The position numbers and the translations under genes were made by a program. 64,000 nucleotides of DNA from Gavia stellata. Taxonomy: Eukaryota; Chordata; Aves; Gaviiformes; Gaviidae. The DNA lies in contig NC_082594.1 in the NCBI RefSeq assembly GCF_030936135.1, forward strand, positions 123,914,668 through 123,978,667, in the 5' to 3' direction. Positions 26,225 to 56,600 of this stretch are shown here, in pieces. Each line of letters starts with the position of its first letter. The first letter of the stretch is position 1. The notes under the pieces were generated by a model. It saw only the letters and a program-made list of their open reading frames with translations. It had not been told where the DNA came from and did not search any database.

Positions 26225-27941
26225 ACACAGAGGCAAGCTTTATTTTTCCAAGGTGAACTTCACCACTGGGCAGATAGCTGGTACAAATCCAATACACAAT
26301 TTATGTTCTAAATAAAGGCTATTTTGAGGCCCGAAGCTGATATTGGCCTCATGTCAAACTCCTGAGTAGTGCTAAAATTTGAGCTCAGAACCTAATGTAC
26401 ACAATCAACCAAAGCTTCTAGAAAAATTAAATTATTTTACACGATAACATGGGCATAAGAGTAACTTTAAAACAGCACTAGTTGATTTTAATGACACCAT
26501 AGCACCAGAAGTTAACTTGTGGATTCAGGGAATTACAATATGCATGTGTCTTTACATCTGAGAAGTTAATATTAGCAAACTATTGAAACACTGGCTTCCA
26601 GTGCTCATTGCAAAATGCAGTATTAGCAAACAGAACTGACCCCTAGAACTCACAACGCCAACTTGTATTTTACTAGCGTCCATCAGAAATCACATGGAAA
26701 AACAGATTTCCCTTGGCACTTTTGTGGTATACTAAGATACCTGATCTTTTTCCATTAAAAAAACAACATAGCAATGGCTAGGCAAGATAAACCCTATTCC
26801 TTGCCCAGTGTTTCGGGGAAAGCATAGCCTAGGTAATTTAGCACATTTTCCAGCAGGGAAGAAATACAATTTTTTAGCCACATCTAATTAGAATGGCAAA
26901 TACCAGACATACAGAGAAAAAACAAACAAAAAACCCAACAGTTGTCAAGAAATAATTTTAAGTGATGGCATTTGCTTTTAATATTTATACCTGTAGATAG
27001 AAGTAGTTGTGATCCATCAAATGCACTAATGTCTTGAAAGCCATGCAGATCCAAATCCCACAACAACATTAGCATCCTTGTGGAGGCAAAAGATATGTCA
27101 CCAAGTCTGCTGCTGTAACCCAGCAGTGCAGTCTTGGAAACTACGTTCCCAAATCACATGTCCTTTTGAAATTCTTGTTTAGTAAAGGCTGCTACTGGTT
27201 CCACTTTGAGTCTTACCTGAGAAAGCAAGGAAATTCAGCCCCAGGGCAAACAAAGATCAAAGTTTGTCTGAAGCTCCCTAAGGCCTGAATCCTGTTAAGT
27301 CCTTGTTCCAGTGCGTATGTAAATGATCTAATTCCTAGCCAGCAGCTTCAAGTAAATGACAAAAAGAAGTCACTGACTTGGACACTGGTTTCATGGAATG
27401 CATCTTTGAAACACTGACCAAACTAATTCTTCTTAAAGTCAAAAGAAGTCTGAAAGGCAACTGCTTTCATCTTTCTCATCAGGCTGCATCCATACACGCA
27501 CACACTACCTATATTGATGCCGTTTCTTCCCACATTGTTTCCTTCTCTTTGCAAAGTAAAAGCTCAATCCTGCTTTTTAGAAAAAAATTCAGAGACTTAC
27601 TAACATCTTCACCAAAGTGAATTTACAGAACACACCCCCCACCCCCCTCCAACATCCCCAATCTTCAGAATTAATCTAATGGAAGCCAGTTATTAGGATA
27701 TCAGTTTCATGTTTGAAAATAAAGTGCATAATGACTGTCACTGAGAACTTTGCTGATTTCAGGTTAGCATAGTTAGTGTCAGTCCTCAGAAACATCAATA
27801 AAATACTAATTAAAACATCAATTGGTAACATGAGTCACAATCTGAAACAGCATACATTAAAAATAAGTTTTGTATAAATGGCAAAAAGAAAGAGAAAGGA
27901 AAGTGAAATGGAATCCCTAGTCCTTTGTGAAACTGAGCCTA
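26225..27941 (-). other. CEP97: CEP97 3'UTR (inferred)
   Basis: Sequence between the stop codon and the probable poly(A) site. No intron or repeat is evident; small open frames here are not supported. Confidence 0.55.
26239..26244 (-). terminator. CEP97: Probable CEP97 poly(A) signal
   Basis: First canonical AATAAA I find on the minus strand after the CEP97 stop (about 1.7 kb). It is followed within about 20 nt by a GU-rich element (CTCTGTGTGTAGAG), the usual layout of a cleavage site. Confidence 0.6.
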
Positions 27942-42371
<14,430 letters not shown>

Positions 42372-42683
42372 GCTTCCCACTTGCCAACGCCGCCAGGCAA
42401 CCGAGCACCGGACGCGGATTGGCTGCCTTGTTCCACGACGGGAAAATGGCGTCCTTTATTCTCGGTAGGAGGGAAGGGGCCGCATACGGGGCCGCCCGGT
42501 GGGATTTTAACCGGACAGTGGAAAGCCGGGCCGGCGCGAGCGCTGCCGCAGGCCCCCCGCCCGCCTGCCCCTCCGGCCGGGAGGCCCTGCCCGCCCCGCG
42601 CCCCTCCCGTCAGGCGCTGCGCGGGGGGACCCATCCCGGCGTGCTGCGCGCGGCGCAGGGAACGCCCCTTCCCATCATCCTCG

Positions 42684-42693
42684 CTTCCTCCTC
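42684..42693 (+). promoter_or_regulatory. RPL24: Probable RPL24 5'TOP start
   Basis: The pyrimidine run CTTCCTCCTC, 46 nt before the ATG, fits the terminal oligopyrimidine start of ribosomal-protein mRNAs that are translationally controlled by mTOR. An alternative run, CCCCTTCCC, lies at about 42665-42673. Confidence 0.55.
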
Positions 42694-42729
42694 GTCCCGG
42701 CCGCCGCCCGCCTCGGAGCTGCCGCCATC

Positions 42730-46673
<3,944 letters not shown>

Positions 46674-46697
46674 CTTGCCAAACTGTTAGTCATGCTG

Positions 46698-46703
46698 AAT
46701 AAA
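46698..46703 (+). terminator. RPL24: RPL24 poly(A) signal
   Basis: AATAAA 25 nt after the stop, followed by a T/GT-rich stretch (CCTTGTGCCATGTTCTCC). A very short 3'UTR is typical of ribosomal-protein genes. Confidence 0.9.
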
Positions 46704-46725
46704 CATCTGACTAACTTTCATACCT

Positions 46726-48670
46726 TGTGCCATGTTCTCCTCAACTGAAGAGAATTAATCTATGAAATAACCATGTCTCTTTTTGCAGACTGAAAAGCAT
46801 CTTCTTGCCATAAAACATTTGGTTTCTTAGACAATCTCCTGTATTAGCACGTTTCATAAGTCTTTAATGAGTGACCCAGGTGGCAGGGAAGATGGAGCTG
46901 ATGTTTGAGGAGCTGTTCTTACCTGAAGGACCAAACAGCACATGAGTACGAGTTCGTTCCACATCTATGACAAATGGCATAAAAAGAGGTTTCTAAGATC
47001 AGAGATGCAAACCAAAGGGGGTGTGGAGCAGTATGGTCTGTAAGTGACTTAAAAAGGCTAATGCACTTCTTGTATTGTGGAATGCAAGATGTTGTAGAGG
47101 ATCAAAGGAGAAATCGGTTGAAAAAAGGGAACGGATGGTTTCACCGATTGCATGGCTGTTATGTGCAAAGGGTCAGATGCAACTCCTGAGTCAGGAAGTA
47201 AAAAAACCCACGGATTGCTGGAAGCTGTTATCTGGAAAAAGATGGCTGTGAAGGTCCTGCCTTGCACTCAATAAGCTAAATGGGTTTCTTGACCCAGTAT
47301 GGCTGTTCTTCTGCAATGGTGATCTAATTAGCAGCACTTGCAACACGTAACAGGTTGAATGAGCTTCAAATGCAGCTCATGACACTTCAAGCCCATTCAG
47401 GTTCATATTTAAGTTCCAGAATGCAGATAGAGGTTCCCTTAAAAATTCCACACCCTCCCACCCCTAGAGGGAGTGGCCATTTGTTAAATTCTTCATGTAG
47501 AGTATATATCTACTTTAGTAATTACACTATGTCACAAGCATGCCCAAACCCTGCCATAGTTTCGAGGGACAGCAATAGCCTTGGCAAAGCAATGTCCTCC
47601 TGACTTACTAGACGCATAGAAAATTAACCTCTGTTTTCTGGATCTGATTCTTCTCAATTTATCTTAACGCCTGTTAGCTTTGCTGTCTTACTATGCTAGT
47701 CAAGAAAGCAAGCTGTCTTTTCATAGTTTGCTTCCTGCAGTTCTTTTGGGCTTCAAAAACACAATGGCTGTAATGGGCACTTTGGGTTATATTTTGAGTT
47801 ACATTATACTCTGTTTTGGGTTCATTCATAAAATAGATACAGGTCTGGATGAAGGTTTCAACCCATTTAAAATAGGTCTAGCTCGATTACATTAGTGGAA
47901 TTTGCACCATTATCTACCAAACAATTACGCTTTTTGCTGTAAAGAAAAAACATAGGAGCTACTCGTGTTTAGAATTAAATTGAAGGCTTTGAAACTAGTT
48001 AACACACTTGAAAGTGAAGGAGCCAGAAACTGGAGAGGAAGAGAGGGCAAGGAAAACTTGTTACTACAGGGAGAGGAATTTTTAATCATTTAAACCTGAA
48101 GGCTGAAAACACCACTGAAAGTTATCTATGCTAGTGACAACTATAAAATCCTGATTATATCAGTCTTGTATAAAGCACCTGATACACCGCATGCATGCTT
48201 ATGAAAGTTTTCAGCTAAAAAGCTGAAAGTGGAGATGAGCTGTTACAAGCAATCTGCTTGAAATACCATTATTGATATACAGAAATCGATTATCACGACA
48301 ATTAGTAAGTCAGTATTTGTTAATACTTTGAAGTTTGCAGGCTTTGGCTGCCTGCTGCTACTGCAGAGGTGCACAGAAATGCTTTTAGATTATTCTTCCT
48401 TGCTGTTTATTCATGAGTTCTGACTGATACAGTGAGAGAGAGTAAAGAATAACAGCCCGCCAGATTACTCATCTCACAAGCTATGCTTCAAGTGAGTGAG
48501 GCAGGCTGTTTAGAGCAGGACGTTAACCTGAAGTAACTGCAGATTGAGCTCGAACATAGATATAATGCAATGAATTAACACAGAAATTAATAAATTAAAG
48601 TCCTTATGTTTACCTAATGCAATGTAATTGATTATTAAATATTTATCACTAAAAATGGAATACTTAAGTT
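46726..48670. other. Intergenic between RPL24 and ZBTB11
   Basis: AT-rich, without recognised repeat. A 43-codon ORF at 47764-47895 (ATG with A at -3 and G at +4) encodes a hydrophobic helix (LGYILSYIILCFGF). It is short and unsupported. Confidence 0.55.
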
Positions 48671-48674
48671 TTTG

Positions 48675-49185
48675 ATAGACCCACAGAATAATTCAGGTTG
48701 AAAAGGACCTCCAGAGGTCATCTAGTCCAACCCCTTCCTCAAAGCATGTCTTTTTAGATCAGGTTGCTCAGCTGAGTATCCAGCTGAGTCTTGAACAACT
48801 GCAGAGACAGAGGTTCCACAACCTCTTAGGGGAGCCTGTTGCAGTCTTTGACCACCACCATGGTTTAAAAAAAGAAGATTAAAAATCCTTATATATAACT
48901 AGAATTTCCAGTGTTCTAACCTGTGCTTGTTACCTATGGCTGTGCAACTCTGACAAGAGTTTGCCTTCATCTTCTCTGTATCCTCCGGTGAGGCAGCTGT
49001 GGGCAGCAGCAAGGCGCTCACAGCGCCTTCCCTTTTTGAGGCTGAAAAAGCCCGGCTCTCAGCCCCACCTCATCCCTCATTCTCTGATCCCTGACCATCT
49101 TTGTGGCCTTCTGCTGGACTCGCTCCATCCAGTCTGTCTTTGTATTTGAGGGGATCACAGTACTCCAGATGCCATCTTGCAAGTA
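48675..49185 (-). mobile_element. CR1 LINE 3' fragment, minus sense
   Basis: The plus strand reads the antisense CR1 end: CACAGAATAATTCAGGTTG, AAGGACCTCCAGAGGTCATC, GGTTCCACAACCTCTTAGGG, CATCTTTGTGGCCTTCTGCT and CACAGTACTCCAGATGCC. An internal part is diverged or deleted around 48870-48960. Confidence 0.9.
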
Positions 49186-49760
49186 CTAAGCACAGGGGAA
49201 GGGTCGCTGCTGGCTACGCTCCGGCCCGGGCATCCTGCGGCTCCTGCGTTTTGTCTCTGTTACGGGTGTAAAACAAAATCAGGTCAGAACTTGAACACGG
49301 AAAACCAGCAGTTGACATCCAAAAGATTTTCTTTCCTTTTACAAGTAAAAAAGAGCACACTCGAGGCACTGAGATACAGCCGCCACCCCACCCTGCCCGT
49401 GCTGGTGCAGCTCTCGCCAGTTGTGCAGCTCCTGATTGGTATGCTCGCACTGCAACGTGAAAGCACACGTCTAATTTCCTCGTAGCTCCTACTCCCGAGG
49501 CAATTTTGAAGTGGAGGCTGCTCATTCCGCAGCTAGGGCTAGCAAGGCATTTATTTTGGAGCTTCCCCTCCTCCCAGCGCCATGGCCGCCCCCGCCCTCA
49601 CAGCCTTTGCCCGGCTCTAAGATGGCCGCCCCCAGCCTTCCGCCCGGCCTCTCCTTTGCCCGCTCCCAAGATGGCGGCTTCGTTCCCCCTACGAGCTGCG
49701 CCTTCCCTGAGCACACGCTCCTCCTCCCGCCCCCTCCCATGTGCGCGGGCTTCTGACCTC

Positions 49761-49770
49761 ACTTCCTCTT
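49761..49770 (-). promoter_or_regulatory. ZBTB11: PU.1/ETS consensus site in ZBTB11 promoter
   Basis: On the minus strand AAGAGGAAGTGAGG matches the PU.1 (SPI1) core, a purine tract plus GGAAGT. Zbtb11 has been reported as a Pu.1 target in neutrophil development (zebrafish). The site is between the YY1-like motifs. Confidence 0.5.
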
Positions 49771-50313
49771 GTGCAGCAGCCATTTTGTCTTTCCGTTGCT
49801 GCTGCTGCCCGAGCTTCTCCCTCCCACCCGCCGCCGCTGGCTGCGAAACTCCAGTTCCCCCCCGGGCCTGGCTCCCGCCGGACCCGCCGCCCGCGGGCCG
49901 CGCTCTCCGGCCTCCCCGCGCCTGGGCCAGGGGCCGGCGGAGGCGCGGGAGGCCCCGATCCTCTTTCCCTCGGCAGCGCATGCTCTCCTTGCCCCGGGAG
50001 GCGCCTCCGCAGCCCCACGGACCCCCCGGCGCGGGCCGGGGCGCCTCTGCCCGCACGAGCCCGCCGCATGTGACTGGCCCGGGCGGGCCCCGTCCCGCGA
50101 CGAGACCCTGCCCCGCAGCCGCCTCCGCCCGGGGGGCGAGAAACCTGACCCTGCTCCGCCCGCCCTCGGAGAGCGGCGTGCCCGGCACCGTGCCCCTGCC
50201 CGGCGGCGAGGGGGGAAGCCCGGCGTGGCTCTGAGGGCGCGGGGGAGCCGCGCGGAGGCCGCCCCTTCCTTCCCCCCGACCTCCTCCCGCGGCCTCTCTC
50301 CCCGTGCCGCGCC

Positions 50314-50623
50314 ATGTCCAGCGAGGAGAGCTACCTGGCCATCCTGCGCTACCTGACCAACGAGCGGGAGCCCTACGCGCCGGGGACGGAGGGCAACGCC
50401 AAGCGGAAGATCCGCAAGGCAGCCGCCTGCTACGTGGTGCGCGGCGGTACCCTCTACTACCAGCGGCGGCAGCGGGACCAGCAGCGCTTCGCCGAGCTCG
50501 AGGTGGTGCTGCAGGCCGAGCGCCGCGCCCGCCTCATCCGCGCCGCCCACCTGGCGCCCGACGGCGCCCACCGCACCCGCCTGCAGACCTGGCAGGGGCT
50601 CTCGCAGAAGTACTGGTGGCGAG
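50314..50623 (+). CDS. ZBTB11: ZBTB11 exon 1 (first half of HHCC domain)
   Basis: 103 codons plus 1 nt, donor CGAG|GTGAGC. Very close to human: ESYLAILRYLTNEREPYAPG, VVRGGTLYYQRRQR. Carries the two zinc-binding histidines and ends at KYWWR. Confidence 0.97.
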
Positions 50624-53600
50624 GTGAGCCGGCCGGGCGGGGGGGGCGGCCGGGCAGCGGGGGAGGCCACGCCGCGGCGGGGGGGGGCGGCAGAAGGCGG
50701 CTGGGAAGAGCCGGGGTTACAGCCCCGGCGGCGCTGGGTCGGTGGCCCGCGCGTGTGGGGGGGATGGCGGTGTACCCTCCCTGGAGGAAGCAGGAGGGGA
50801 CTGTGGCTTGCTGAGTGGCGGGGGCCTTCAAACACCCCATCTCGGAGCACGCAGTCTGTAGGCTGCGAGTGTGGGTCACTCGTTAAGGGGCAGGCTGCGC
50901 TGGGCGAGGGGCGCCTTGGTCAGCGAATTGACCTGTGGCTTCTTGTTCAGTAGTGGTACTTTGAATGTCTGGAAAGGCAGAGCATGACTGTCCCCATCCA
51001 AGTGTTGCATACAGCCTGCTTAAGGTAGCGATTGCTCAACTGGTACGCTTTGTATAGGGTGATAATCCATTCCATGTGACCGAGTTCAGCTTTTAACCTC
51101 GTAACACCTTTTTCAACCGGCATGTGGATGGTGTTCACGTTTAAACAGCAGAGCGGCCAGTGATGGTTCGTAGTCCTTGCGCTCGTTGTTATATCTGTCT
51201 CTTTCTTCCAATGAGAAGCCGAAAAGTCCAAACTAATTCTCAGTTGGGTCCCGAGTGATGTCATAGCTGTTAGAAACAGCAGCGTACGAACATTTATAAT
51301 TCCCAGTTGGGGCCTTCTTTCGACTGAGCCCATGACTGGGTATCTGTGTTCCCTTTGGATTTGGTGTTTTGCTTTTAGTCTGATGTATCTGTTAAACAAA
51401 CACCCTGCTTTTTCAGTTACCCAGGGCCCAGTTTGTGTTTGTACTCTTTGTCTTGTTCTGTTTTTTCCATCCATCAGTCAGCAAGTCTGTCATTTCAGCT
51501 TTAGTTTTCCCTGTCTGAATTTGGAGGCTTTTTGCTCTAGCTGCAGCCCATCCTTCCAGTCCAGATCTCATTGACTTGAAGACCTTTGATGTGAAAAAGG
51601 ATTTGGTGTCTCAACGTGGATACATCCATTCTGGATGGTGGTCTGCTTGCCTTTATCTAGGTTCTCATCGTCTGCCCAATATTGGACTGTTCTAGCATCT
51701 AGTGTCATCCTATGCTAGAAACTTCCTTAAAGGACCTCAGTATATCTTCTGTTTGTCAGAAAAGGACATTCTGTATTCTGCGTCTTTTGATCTTATTGGT
51801 TACCTTTATTTGCATAACCTATATTCTCTTATTTCTCTTGCACTGAGAATACTAAAATTCACATCTTGCTTTCAGTTCAAGCGTTATGTTTCTTACCTGT
51901 GTCTCCTTTAAAACATTGGTTTCCCCTGCCATTATAATACTCTTCTGCTGCTAGTGGACAGCAGCTTTGATTCAGTCATCATCCTGAGATGGGTGCTAGT
52001 CTGTCATGTCTGTCTGCTCTGTAACTGGGAAGCAATGGGCTGGAGTATGGCCCAGTGGCCGGGAAGGGTGTTAGATATGTGATTTGAAGACCAGAGACCT
52101 TCTGTCCTGGGAACTAGCCCTGGTCTCAGACGAAATCAAGGAAACATAAAAATGTTTGAAATGGGCATGAATGTCTTGGGTTGCCTGAAGTCTGTGCTTT
52201 CCTGATCCTTACAGAGGTATGTACGTAATGACAGTGCATCTCACGCTCTGAAAAGGTGTGAGCAGTGCAAGTCTAACTGTCAGCCAAGTTTTTGAGCTGT
52301 GCTAGATTTTGAACTGTAGAGGCAAAGCTGTTGTTATGTACGCTTTTATATTGTCCCGGTGAAGAAAACCAATTTGGGTTGAAAGCCATATGCTGAAAAT
52401 GCCATGATACCTAGAAGAGGACCCTGAGCTTAGGAACTATTGAGTATCTAAAATCATTTAGTTACACCGGTTAAAGTACTGGTGGGAAATTAATTTCTAT
52501 AAATCCCAAAATCATAAGCAATTGATTTAAATTGGTGTTAATAATACATATCAGCGTCATTGCATATAATAACACAGTTGGTCCCAATTTTGCAAAAGCC
52601 CTTATGTGAGCCTTCCAGTTCTCGTCTCCTTCAGAAAGGACACGCTGAGATCCACTTGTGTGGGCTAAACGGAGGATTAGGTTACAGCTTTCATTGTCTT
52701 GGGATTCTTAGGGTGAACGTATAAATACAAATGTTTTTTCTAGCCTTAAAAATCTTTCTAGGAGGGTCTGCTTGATATAGTGATGTTCTAAATGTTCTAT
52801 CTCAAATTAACGATGGATTACAGTAGTGACATACAATGTCATACAATGGTGTGAGAGAAGCAGAACTGGTAAAAAGAAGTCAGTGAAGGAAAGTGTAGGT
52901 GACTGACTTCATTTTTCTCAGTAAGTGTGTAATATTGTTTTGCTGATCACCTACATATTTAATTACGTGTTTAAGGTAAATTGAATGAAGATTAGAAGCC
53001 TAATTAAGCTTGTTAATTTTTCTTAGGTATTCTTAAGCAGGTTAAAGATTACATTAAAGAATGCAGCAAGTGCCAGGAAAAGCTAGATCGCTCTAGATCT
53101 CTGTCAGATCCTTCTGAGATGCTGGAGGAACTAGGACTGGATGCAAAATCTCACGAAGACAGTAATGAAACAGATGATGAATTGAGTAATACGGCATCAA
53201 TCCCAGCGGCATCCCCAAAGCCTGTGAAGAAGAAGCCAATAGCGAAGCATGAGCTTGTATTTGTAAGTACCATTGTTTACATCTGAATGTATTTAAGATG
53301 TTTGTTAATGCGTTCTTAGTCACATACTTACTTTCTATTGTTGTGATAATCTTGTAATAATAAGACGACATAAATTTTGCCAAATATATTCAATATGTGG
53401 AAACGGGCTACTGGTATATATGACATGAAATTAATTATAGTACGTCATCTTTGGAAAATAAAATCACCCCGACTCCTATTTATGCATATAGGACCCAAGG
53501 GAAAATGAATGGCAAAAGTGTAAGTAGTAAAGCATCACATACAAGATTCTCATGGAGTCCGTATCTGTTCCTTAATAAATGATGCTATATTTATATAAAA

Positions 53601-56600
53601 AATTCTTGTTGGTAACTGGGGGCTCATATGCATGTAAAGACTTTTGAATCTAGAAACCGTTTCAGACTGTAGCATTGAAAAATATGGTCAAAGAACTGTT
53701 TGAATATCCGTGTCTTCCCATTTTTCCAGTTGTCGGTTTTAACTGTGTTTGGAGGGAGGGTGAAACTTGACGCATTTAAAGAAAGAAAACAATAGTAAAA
53801 TTAAGCTGTATATTATACAGGCTTGAACTGATTGTACGGTTGCAGAAAATAATCCTTTTCTGTGTTTCAGTTTGAATGCTTAAAAAGGCACAGTCTAAAT
53901 GTAATGAAGTTCTCATAATGTTGTTTACGACAGGTTGACAGTAAGGGCCTTGTGAAGCAGTCATCTTCCAAACATTGTCTGTCAGTCTTAAACCAACTGA
54001 ATCAGCAGAGGCTTTCCAATCAGTTCTGTGATGTGACTCTGCTGATTGAAGGAGAGGAGTACAAAGCTCACAAATCTGTCTTGGCAGCCAACAGCGAGTA
54101 CTTCCGAGAGCTCTTCATTGAAAAGGGAGCTGTCTCTAGTCATGAAGCTGTAGTGGATCTGTCAGGTGAATTGTTGTGGGTTTCAAAGCTAGAAATCATA
54201 ATATCCTAAGTAAGGTGTACAGTGTTTGATTCAGTCTTTTTTGAGTGTTCAAGACAACCAAATATTTTATCTTGCTTTTTTTTCTCTCTTTTAATCTAAA
54301 AGTATTTTGTGTGGATTTTAATGCTAAAGTGATCGCTCTGGTTTTGCATAATCTGATCTTCCATATTGAATGGACTATGGGATTTCATCTTAAAATTTCT
54401 GAGAAGCTTTGGATTGATTTATACCTTGCTTAGGCATGTTTTCTCCTTGTATTAGTCACAAACATTAAAAAAGAGAACGTAATCAAATGCTTGAATACAT
54501 CAAGAAGGGGTGCTGACTAGCTTCTCAGAGAGCTGTTTAGCTGAACAAATACTAAATTGTTTCTTATGTCTGCGAAACACTATTATACATGTTTCTGCAT
54601 ATTTCTCAAACCTTCTGGTACCTTAAAGATAGGAGACAATCCTAAAATAAATGTTCTAAAAACAGCTTTGTAGTGATGAATATTGTACAGAATATATGCC
54701 TACTGCATTGCTTTCTCGTTAGTTTCTTAACCGTGTCTGTCTCTGCATGAACAATAGACATGCATGAACAATAGATTTCTAGTATGATGGTCCAGAAGGT
54801 CTCCCAACTTAAATATTTGATTTATGATTTACAGAACTGTGGGAAATTATACCAAATGCTTATTTTTAAGCATTTTTATCTACATATCCATATCTTCTTT
54901 TTTTTTTTTTTCATTAGCCACTTTCTTGTCTTACTTTTCTGCCACATCAGTTGTTATTTAAGTCCTAACTACTTTCTGAATGTAGTAGGTCTAGAAAGAC
55001 TTTGGTTAAATTAGGGTTAATGTGCTTCAAAAGTATTGTGGCTCTCCCAGCATCTTGAAACATTCTTCTAGAGAATTTTATTGTGAAACTACCTCAGTTC
55101 TACTTACTTACTAGAAAAGTTGTCTGAGCTTACTTCTACATAGAAAATAGACAAGGAGGACGCTTTTGTGTAAATGACAACTAATTGAGTCCCAGTGGAG
55201 GGGGCTCAGTGTTGCTTGCAAGTGTGTTTTGCTCTAAATTTCAGACTTAACCATATCAAAGGTGAACTGTTGTATCCATCATGGGATATTTTGGTGTAAT
55301 TCAGGGTCACCAGTGTTTGCTCTAATATCTTGTTTTATTCCTGGTAGGGTTCTGCAAGTCCAGTTTCCTGCCTCTATTGGAATTTGCTTATACTTCAGAA
55401 TTAACTTTTGACTTCTGTAGTATGGCAGAAGTGGCCATGCTTGCCCGGCATCTCTTCATGTCAGAGGTCCTCGAAATCTGTGAAAACGTACACAAACAAA
55501 TGGAAGAGAAACAAATTACGGTGTACCAAAAGGGAGATATTCAAACAGTAGAGTCAACACAAAATTTATCAGAGCAGACTGAAGTTGAGACACAGCCTGT
55601 GGACGGTGCTGAGCGGCCTGAGCTCGCAGCCAGTGAAGTGCCAGTAGCTGTGAATGGAGCTCCTTCCTCTGCTGGGACAGAGGAGGCTGCAGCACCCCAG
55701 CCTGACATCCTGCCCTCAGAGCCTGCGGAGGCCACTCCAGATGATCTTTCAAAGCCCCTGGAGCAGTGTGAAACAACTGAAAATTACGTCAAGATGCAGT
55801 TGCTGGAGAGCATTTCAAATAGCACCATGCCTGTTGTAGAGGCTGAGCCATCGGCTGTGGAAGCCATGGACACACAAAGTCAAACAGAAGTTGAGACACA
55901 TCAAAATGAAAGCGGTAAAGCAAATGTGGACACTGCTTCTGAAGACTCCTCAGAAGCACTCAAGCAAAAACGTGGCAGGCAAAGTAAAGAACAGAGTGTT
56001 TCAGTTTCACAACCGGAAAGCCTAGCTTCCAGCCAAGATGATACTTACAAAAGCAAGCTTCGCCAGCGTTCTGTTAGTGAAGGGGGATATATCAGATTGC
56101 ATAAAGGAATTGAAAAAAAAATGCAAAATAGAAAGACAAATCCTAAATCTGCAATACAGCAGGTATTCTATCTGCCTTTAGGCCTGTTGTCAGTAATCGT
56201 CCAGTGTTTCGAGACCAATCTGAAAAGACTGTTTCCCGATTCCAAGCACTGTCTGGAAAATGTTTTTCTTTCTTGAGTGGTTAACATTACTGCAAACCAA
56301 AGTAACTTCTCAGATGTAACAGTTGTGCAGAAGAACCCCAAAACCAAAAAAAACATTGGTATCAAAATTCCTTCCATATTGAAGATCTTTAAAATGCTCA
56401 GTGACCTTAGCCCAGCTTGAGTGTCTTCTCACAGCTTCTTATGGTTGGACAGAAGGTCCTTCTGTCTGTATCTTCTCCCTAAAATTCTTAATGATCTGGG
56501 AATTTAATTCTTAACTAGCATGTGTGTATGTCAGTCATAGACAAATGTATTTTTCTATTAGAGAAGTGAGACCCTACATTTGTTAAGACTTGAAAACAGA

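Larger units (their letters stand above)
49560..50760 (+). promoter_or_regulatory. ZBTB11: CpG island, ZBTB11 promoter and first exon
   Basis: GC-dense block around the ZBTB11 start. YY1-type motifs cluster upstream: AAGATGGCCGCC (49619-49630), CAAGATGGCGGC (about 49667-49678) and the inverted GCAGCCATTTT (49776-49786). YY1 sites of this form usually sit close to the transcription start. No TATA box is seen. Long open frames on either strand here are GC-rich artefacts. Confidence 0.8.

Noticed and set aside
50947-51474. 175-codon antisense ORF in ZBTB11 intron 1
   Set aside because: ATG-initiated, but its length is at chance expectation and no domain or splice context supports it. An antisense lncRNA is possible but not shown.
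54166-54194. Read-through ends of coding exons into introns (for example after 54165 and 56162)
   Set aside because: They follow consensus donors and match human exon ends, so they are intron retention at most and not true coding ends.
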